From CBDCVA01 sp965222935 [NCBI: Candidatus Latescibacterota bacterium] (GTDB taxonomy: Bacteria > Latescibacterota > CBDCVA01), in NCBI GenBank assembly GCA_965222935.1, contig CBDCVA010000002.1:930001-994000 (forward strand): DNA of 64,000 nt, given 5' to 3'. Both the position numbers and the translations under genes were made by a program. Positions 59,013 to 64,000 of the stretch are shown here, in pieces. Under the pieces are notes generated by a model, which was not told the origin of the DNA, searched no databases, and worked only from the letters and a program-made list of their open reading frames with translations. Numbering within the stretch: the first letter of the stretch is position 1; each line of letters begins with the position of its first letter.

Positions 59013-61355
59013 TCAGGCGACGCCAGCGGTCCCGGCGAGCGCGATGAGCGCCAGGTCGGCTTGATCCTGGTCCAGTTCACCACTCTGCGCGACCTCGGAT
59101 AGCCGATCGAAGACATCGAGAGCGAGCGCCGCGTCGGGTCCCAGCGCCGGGCGTAACTCTTTGGCCAAGCGCATGAGGCCGCGGACAGCGTCGATGCGGG
59201 CGCCCTGCTGATAGGCGATTTCGGCGGTTTCGAGGGCGGCGCCTGCGGTATCGCGGTCACGCTCGGGGAGCGGTGAAGCACGGCCTTCCAGATGATGGCG
59301 CAGCTCGCGCAAGAAGCCCGTGACGTTGGCATCGCGCGCGTAGGGCTCCTGGCCCACGAGGCGGTAGTAGGTGGGGTGGACGCCCAAGACCTCACTTACC
59401 GAGCAGAGAAGCTGCCGACGGATGATGGGGGAGACGAACTCGGGATAAGCGTCGAGCGCGATTTCGATCGCCTCGGGTTCGCGGAGTTTGGCCAGGGCGT
59501 CGATGGAGGCGGCGAACAGGTAGTGATTGCGGGTAAGGGTACCCGCCATCTCGATCAGCGCTTGCGTGGCCTCGGTACCGCCGATCCTGCCCAGAGCGGC
59601 CATGCTGGAGATGCGCACTTGCCAGTCGGGGTCGCGCAGGAGCCGGATGAGGTGGGGCACGGCCTCCGCCGACCCCACCCGGCCCAAGGCGCGGATCACC
59701 TCGGGCCGGGTGTCCACCTCCGGATCGTCCAGCTCACTGAGGAGCGCGGCTGTGGCAGCAGGATCGCGGCTTTCACCGATCGAGATAGCGGCCTGACGGC
59801 GCACATCGGGGTTGGGATCGTCGAGGGCACGGACGAGCGCATCGGTAGCCAGGGGACTCGCTAAGACCCCCAGGTCGCGGACGGCGGCCGCGCGGTCGGA
59901 CGCAGAGCGGGCACGGCGAAGGCGGAATAGTCGATAGGCGGTGGCCAGCGGATGCCTCCGCGAAACGGCTCGTAAAACATCCCGAGCCCGAGCATCCTTC
60001 TCAGCGCCGAAGCGGAAGAGGAAGACGAGAGCCAAAACAACCAGGGCGCCGCTGCAGAGAAAGAGGCCGCGCAGATGCCCCGGGGAAGCGCCCGCCAGGC
60101 CCTCGAACAGGTGGGCAAAGGCGGTGCCGCTAACGGGAAAGCGCTCAGCGAGGACGCCGCCCACGAGCGGGGCAGCTACGGATGGGAAAGCTGTCAGGAA
60201 GCGGTGGATGGCGGGGTAGACCGCCCGATGCTGCTCGGGCATCGTTCCCAGGAGGACATTGGTGGTGCCGAGATTAAAGGCGCTCATGGAGACGCCCATC
60301 AGCAGATGAACGATCCCCAATGGGATGAGATGGCCCGGTGTAGCGCTGACCCACAAGAGCGGCGTAGCGGCAATCCCGATGGCACCGAGCCTGAGGACCG
60401 TGGCGTGGCCGAAGCGGTCGGAGAGATAGCCCCACAAGGGATACGTGAGGATCATCGCCAAGATGTTGACGCCTTGTAGGATCGCGATTGTGGAGTAGCT
60501 GATGCGCAGCTCTTCGAGCATAAAAACGGCGTAGAAGGGCCCGGCGATGCCCTGGGCGAAGGTCCAGGCACAGACGAAGGCCGTGAACCACATGAACCGT
60601 GTGTGGCCGAAGGGAAGCTTCCACAGCCGGCGAAAGTTCACGCGCTTTGCCGGGCGGCGGCGGCCCGGCTCGGGGACGCGGGACCATGCCCAGGCCTCAA
60701 CGGCGAGGATACATAGAGCCAACGCATAGATGACCAGAAAGCCATTGTAATCCGGCGGAAAGCCCTGAGGTGCGCCGGTGACGCGGTCGAGGATTTGGCC
60801 GGCGAGGAGCGCAGCGACCATACCCACCAGGCCGATCACGGCGGAGCGTCTGCCGAAGAAGCGGCCGCGCATTTCGCCCGGGACGAGATCGCCCATGAGC
60901 GTCATCCAGCCGGGCTGACCCAGGGCCATGAGCAAAACGCTTAAGAACGAGAACCCGAGAAGCCCCCAAACCCACCAGTCGACCGGGAGCAGGAACGGCA
61001 CGAGAACGCGCAAGGAGCGGATGAGCCTCGAACTGAGCATCATGAAAGCAGCATAGTCCCTTGGGCGGCCCAGCCGCTCGATGATGAGCGCGGCCAGGGG
61101 GGAAAGCAGGAAGCTCAGAGAGATGATGCTGAACATGAGGCCAACCTGGAAACGGGTGGCGCCCAGGGCCAGTGCAAGACCGATAAAGAAGGGCCCGCCG
61201 ATCATTCGTATGCAGGTCGACCCGCAGACGCCCTGGAGGATGGAGGCTCTAAGACCACGGAGGATCTGAACGCGGGTGAGGCGGCTCGGAGCCGACTCGG
61301 CCGCGGGCGTGTGCGGGGGTGGGTCGTGAGAGCGGCGTTCGGATATAGGCGGCAT
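59013..61355 (-). CDS. MFS transporter fused to C-terminal HEAT repeats
   Basis: 780 residues. The N-terminal part (about 30-450) has twelve helices with MFS hallmarks: GLMFSIISLSFLLSPLAALI, GRFFGRRSAVIGLVGMVAAL, and WGYLSDRFGHATVLRLGAIG. From about residue 505 on it has HEAT repeats: DRAAAVRDLGVLASPLATDA, ALDDPNPDVRRQAAISIGES, ELDDPEVDTRPEVIRALGRV and RDPDWQVRISSMAALGRIGG, then a helical tail. The cargo is unknown; HEAT arrays may sense or bind a partner in the cytoplasm. Start ATG 61355; TTG 61367 possible. The promoter boxes sit so close that the mRNA may be leaderless. Confidence 0.82.
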   Translation of the reverse strand: MPPISERRSHDPPPHTPAAESAPSRLTRVQILRGLRASILQGVCGSTCIRMIGGPFFIGLALALGATRFQVGLMFSIISLSFLLSPLAALIIERLGRPRDYAAFMMLSSRLIRSLRVLVPFLLPVDWWVWGLLGFSFLSVLLMALGQPGWMTLMGDLVPGEMRGRFFGRRSAVIGLVGMVAALLAGQILDRVTGAPQGFPPDYNGFLVIYALALCILAVEAWAWSRVPEPGRRRPAKRVNFRRLWKLPFGHTRFMWFTAFVCAWTFAQGIAGPFYAVFMLEELRISYSTIAILQGVNILAMILTYPLWGYLSDRFGHATVLRLGAIGIAATPLLWVSATPGHLIPLGIVHLLMGVSMSAFNLGTTNVLLGTMPEQHRAVYPAIHRFLTAFPSVAAPLVGGVLAERFPVSGTAFAHLFEGLAGASPGHLRGLFLCSGALVVLALVFLFRFGAEKDARARDVLRAVSRRHPLATAYRLFRLRRARSASDRAAAVRDLGVLASPLATDALVRALDDPNPDVRRQAAISIGESRDPAATAALLSELDDPEVDTRPEVIRALGRVGSAEAVPHLIRLLRDPDWQVRISSMAALGRIGGTEATQALIEMAGTLTRNHYLFAASIDALAKLREPEAIEIALDAYPEFVSPIIRRQLLCSVSEVLGVHPTYYRLVGQEPYARDANVTGFLRELRHHLEGRASPLPERDRDTAGAALETAEIAYQQGARIDAVRGLMRLAKELRPALGPDAALALDVFDRLSEVAQSGELDQDQADLALIALAGTAGVA

Positions 61356-61419
61356 CGACAGCACCAAACTAAATTGGGTTCGCGGTGAGTGTCAACGTCG
61401 CTGGACTGCTCACAGGGCG

Positions 61420-61448
61420 TTGACTTTTTTCGAGCGCTACCCTACTTT
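61420..61448 (+). promoter_or_regulatory. sigma-70-like promoter of the pterin enzyme gene
   Basis: TTGACT (61420-61425), exactly 17 bases, TACTTT (61443-61448). The predicted start near 61455 leaves a 45-base leader with ggggaggag. A back-to-back minus-strand pair, TTGACA (61395-61390) and TTTAGT (61373-61368, 16-base spacer), could drive the MFS gene. Confidence 0.55.
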
Positions 61449-61499
61449 TCGCGAGCCTGTCCGCTCGGATCGTGGGCAGCAAAGGGGAGGAGATGGGCT

Positions 61500-61859
61500 G
61501 TGCTCGTCACCAAGGCATTCACGTTCGATGCTGCGCACAACCTGATCCACTACCCCGGCGGGCCCGAGCCGCTGCACGGACACACGTTTCGCCTCAAGGT
61601 GACCGTCGACGGTGAGGCCCGGCCCCCGGAGTACATGGTTGTGGATTTCGTCGATCTCGACCGGCTCGTCCGCGAGCGCGTGGTCGCCCGGCTCGACCAC
61701 ACCTACCTGAACGACATCGTCGAACAGGCATCAGCGGAGCGCATGGCGCTGTGGATCTGGGAGCAGTTGGACGGACAGTTCAACGGCGCATCTTTGTACG
61801 AGATCAAGTTCTACGAAGCCTCCGATAGTTACGTGAGCTACAGAGGCCCGCGCACGTGA
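61500..61859 (+). CDS. PTPS/QueD-family pterin enzyme, PTPS-III-like active site
   Basis: 119 residues. GTG start with ggaggag eight bases upstream. Zinc ligands are His13 (FDAAHNL), His26 and His28 (LHGH). Canonical QueD and PTPS have a catalytic Cys before LHGH; here the segment is GGPEPLHGHTF, with Glu23 in the E-x-x-HGH arrangement reported for PTPS-III, which makes 6-hydroxymethyl-dihydropterin and replaces FolB. So it may serve folate rather than queuosine or biopterin synthesis. The remaining motifs (DFVDLDRLV, LDHTYLND, YEIKFYEASDSYV) are normal. Confidence 0.82.
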   Translation: MLVTKAFTFDAAHNLIHYPGGPEPLHGHTFRLKVTVDGEARPPEYMVVDFVDLDRLVRERVVARLDHTYLNDIVEQASAERMALWIWEQLDGQFNGASLYEIKFYEASDSYVSYRGPRT

Positions 61860-62011
61860 GCGCAGAGGGGCCTTGGGTCACATCTGGAGCGGAGGCAAGC
61901 TGCTCTCTTAAGGGGAGTCCAGCATTTGGGACGCCGCGCCCGGTCGTGCTGGTCCGGGAGCGAATAGGATCAATGGATGCCGAGGCACTGGACTGGCGCT
62001 ATAGGGTAGCG

Positions 62012-62048
62012 CAGAACACCCCTCGGTAACGCTGGGCTAGGTGTTCTG
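62012..62048 (+). promoter_or_regulatory. hairpin upstream of the leader ORF
   Basis: CAGAACACC (62012-62020) and GGTGTTCTG (62040-62048) form a perfect nine-base-pair stem with a 19-base loop. It ends two bases before the aaggagagggg ribosome binding site of the leader ORF. A role as operator or RNA switch is possible. No T-run follows it. Confidence 0.5.
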
Positions 62049-62068
62049 GCAAGGAGAGGGGCGGGACC

Positions 62069-62128
62069 ATGAAGGTGCTTCTCATTAGCCCAGCCCTACA
62101 TGTTAAGCGTTGTGGAACGACCAAGTGA
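62069..62128 (+). CDS. 19-codon leader ORF or truncated radical SAM N-terminus
   Basis: ATG with an excellent Shine-Dalgarno (aaggagaggggcggg, 62051-62065) encodes MKVLLISPALHVKRCGTTK and stops with TGA, whose last base is the first base of the next gene's ATG (TGATG). MKVLLISPALHVK looks like the first strand of a B12-binding radical SAM protein, so it could be a gene fragment. The TGATG junction also fits a translationally coupled leader peptide. Confidence 0.5.
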   Translation: MKVLLISPALHVKRCGTTK

Positions 62129-63990
62129 TGGGGAGCATGATGAGTGACGATTGTGCACTGTTCGTGGATCACGAGGATCTGTGGTTGAACCTGCTGGAGC
62201 AAGACCGCACCGTGTCCGACGAGTTGACGCCCGGTGACCTGGCCCAAGGGCTTTGGCAGGCCGCCGAACGGTTCGGGCAGGTGCAGTTCGCCTGGGCAAC
62301 GGCGGACTGGGACCAGACGGAGTTGCACGGCCACGCGAGAGCCTACCGCGCCACGGGCTTCGACGTGCACTACCGTGACATGGACCGGTCCCGCGCCGAC
62401 GCGGAACTGGCTCAGCAAGTGGAAGGGCTGTTGACCCAGATGAGCGATGGGGCACCGGGGACAGTGGTCCTGGCAACGTCAGACGGCGCGTACTTCTCGC
62501 TGATCGAGAACCTCCTGGAACGGGGCAAGCGCGTGGTCCTCTGGAGCATCGAAGGGGTAACCAGCCGCTTTCTTTTGTCCCATCCGCGCGTGGAGAAGCG
62601 GTTCTTGCGCGATGTCGTGTCCGTTTTCTCTGCCTCCCCCTTGGAGGCGGACGCAGAGGTGTCAATCGCTCCGGATGCGGCGCCCGAACCCATCGAAACC
62701 CTGGAGGCGGACGCCTCACAGCCGGATGAGATCACAGTCCCGGAACCCGCCGTGACCGTTCCGGAGATCGAGGTCCTGACTTACCGCGTGAACCGGCTCC
62801 TGGCGCAACGGCACTGGACGTTCGTGACCTACAACCAGCTCATCAATTACCTGGCGGAGGAGCCCCGGCTGGGCGAGACGCCGGCCGAGCGTGGCGAGTG
62901 GTTCACGGCCGCTCAGGAGGCGGGATGCTTTCTAGCGGAGCAGGCGACAGCGCCCGATGGGAACGAGATCCTCCAGTACCGCCTCAACGGCGACAACGCC
63001 CATGTGCGGCGCGTCAAGGCGGTGCTCGAAGCGATCATGACGCTCGCGGGACCGACTTTGACCTCCGCGTACCAACCGGACCAAGCCATGGTCCAGCGGC
63101 AGCTTGCCGAGGCGGTCGATGAGCTAGACGAGGCGCTGGCAGGAGCCTGGCTGGCGTACGCACTGGAGGTAGACTGGCTAGTCACTTCGGCGGGGGACGA
63201 CGAGCACGTTCGGGGGCCATCGGCGCGTGTAATCGTACTCAACCCTGAGGACCCTCTGGTGCGTGCGGAGCGCGAGCAGCGGCCTCTCGCGGAGATCCTG
63301 GCGGAGCTCATCCTGGAGGCGGATCGGCTTCTGACCGAACGGAGCATCCCTTGGGTAGCGGCTTCGATCCTGCTGCGCGTTCTGGCGAGCCGCAGCGTAC
63401 AACATGGGGTCTCGGAGGCGGAGGCGTGGCGCGGAGCGCGAAGGGCCCTCAGCGAGGCACGCGAGCGTGGGATCGTCGAGATCCGTAAGGACGACTCGCC
63501 CTCGATGGGCGAATTGCCCAGGGCCTCCGAAGTCTACCTAGCGCGGGATGTCCCATCCGTGCGGGAGACGCTGAAGGTGCGGGATATCCTTCTACGCAAA
63601 CTGCACGACCGGATGGAGACTCAGCCCTGGGTGCTGCGCACAACCTTCTTACGGGAGGTGGGGGAGCTTGTTCCCGAGGGGGAGCTGGAGGCGTCGTTGT
63701 GGGTCGATCTCCTGGTCCGGCTCGAACTTCTCAACCAGGGCGCCAGGCCTCATCCAGAGCACGATGACGAACCCGCGTCGTCTCTCACGTTGAATCTGCG
63801 CAGTCCAGCCGTCCGTGAACTCTTGGGACTCAACCCAGGGACCGACGCCCGTGGGGCATCTGACGCCGAAGACCGAATGGAGCGGGCGAGTGCTCATCTG
63901 GCACAGGGAGAGTACGCCGAAGAGAATTCGAGGCGTATCTTCGGGCTGCGCCTGCCCAGCTTCCGGCGAAGCCCCACGAACGAAACTTGA
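62128..63990 (+). CDS. NYN-domain protein with C-terminal winged-helix/OST-HTH-like regions
   Basis: About 620 residues. The N-terminal NYN (PIN-like) domain has acidic residues in ALFVDHEDLW, HYRDMDRSRADAELAQQVEG and VVLATSDGAYFSLIENLLERGKRV, the order of LabA-like RNases. From about 210 the protein has repeated winged-helix/OST-HTH-like units: YRVNRLLAQRHWTFVTYNQL, ILEADRLLTERSIPWVAASI and KVRDILLRKLHDRMETQPW-type starts of helices, a layout as in NYN-LOTUS proteins that bind RNA. Start ATG 62128 is coupled to the leader ORF; 62140 (MSDDCALF) is an alternative with ggggag upstream. The gene ends ten bases before the window edge. Confidence 0.75.
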   Translation: MGSMMSDDCALFVDHEDLWLNLLEQDRTVSDELTPGDLAQGLWQAAERFGQVQFAWATADWDQTELHGHARAYRATGFDVHYRDMDRSRADAELAQQVEGLLTQMSDGAPGTVVLATSDGAYFSLIENLLERGKRVVLWSIEGVTSRFLLSHPRVEKRFLRDVVSVFSASPLEADAEVSIAPDAAPEPIETLEADASQPDEITVPEPAVTVPEIEVLTYRVNRLLAQRHWTFVTYNQLINYLAEEPRLGETPAERGEWFTAAQEAGCFLAEQATAPDGNEILQYRLNGDNAHVRRVKAVLEAIMTLAGPTLTSAYQPDQAMVQRQLAEAVDELDEALAGAWLAYALEVDWLVTSAGDDEHVRGPSARVIVLNPEDPLVRAEREQRPLAEILAELILEADRLLTERSIPWVAASILLRVLASRSVQHGVSEAEAWRGARRALSEARERGIVEIRKDDSPSMGELPRASEVYLARDVPSVRETLKVRDILLRKLHDRMETQPWVLRTTFLREVGELVPEGELEASLWVDLLVRLELLNQGARPHPEHDDEPASSLTLNLRSPAVRELLGLNPGTDARGASDAEDRMERASAHLAQGEYAEENSRRIFGLRLPSFRRSPTNET

Positions 63991-64000
63991 TGCATCGAGT

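Noticed and set aside
1-64000. CRISPR arrays, rRNA genes and insertion sequences
   Set aside because: No regular 25-40-base repeats with spacers, no rRNA-like conserved blocks and no transposase motifs were noticed by reading the window.

Overview
The window is high-GC bacterial DNA, dense with genes on both strands and with short intergenic gaps. Signal peptides, lipoboxes, CsgG-like and PorV/FadL-like proteins, ExbB/ExbD pairs and a FlgD-type Ig domain at the C-terminus of a secreted protein show a diderm organism. FlgD-Ig, PorV-like and Reg_prop proteins together with heme A and cytochrome oxidase assembly genes suggest an uncultured, respiring member of the FCB superphylum or a neighbouring candidate phylum (Latescibacterota-like). 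This is inference: no rRNA or phylogenetic marker was tested.

Layout. 0.3-8.3 kb: a Gfo/Idh/MocA oxidoreductase and a wrecked relative, a small PD-(D/E)xK-like protein, FbaB aldolase, a radical SAM protein with a repetitive tail, a DnaQ-like exonuclease, GalU and a beta-propeller protein. 8.4-22.9 kb: a minus-strand envelope block in two transcription units. The upstream unit (promoter near 22.9 kb) holds a lipoprotein, a CsgG-like protein and a tiny secreted ORF. The downstream unit (TTGACA promoter near 20.36 kb) encodes a FlgD-Ig surface protein, a PorV/FadL-like protein, a 940-residue putative barrel with Asp-rich inserts, a 1092-residue TPR protein, ExbB, two ExbDs and a lipoprotein. It reads as an uncharacterised proton-motive-force-driven outer-membrane machine. 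22.9-24.8 kb: a GHMP sugar kinase coupled to a sugar nucleotidyltransferase.

25-41.5 kb: scattered housekeeping genes (metallophosphoesterases, DUF3179, a MetE-like protein, an acyl-CoA set of thioesterase, MaoC and AMP-ligase, an M50 protease, a tyrosine recombinase, UvrC, a CgeB-like glycosyltransferase, an epimerase), an atypical PLD-family gene, and a class IV aminotransferase. 41.67 kb: a selenocysteine tRNA. 41.9-48 kb: a heme A / cytochrome oxidase assembly operon (cupredoxin, CtaA, CtaB, ABC transporter, SCO, DUF420, a small CxxC protein) behind a strong promoter.

48.3-55.3 kb: a ThiO-like FAD oxidase coupled to CoxG, a decayed region with a Fur-like operator and a 24-bp palindrome, two paralogous Ldh-family dehydrogenases, then MocA-like and XdhC-like molybdenum-enzyme maturation factors without structural subunits. 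55.4-64 kb: a GNAT protein, an MntA-HepT toxin-antitoxin pair, a phosphodiesterase that may start at ACG, an MFS transporter fused to HEAT repeats, a PTPS-III-type pterin enzyme, and a NYN-domain protein preceded by a 19-codon coupled leader ORF and a hairpin.
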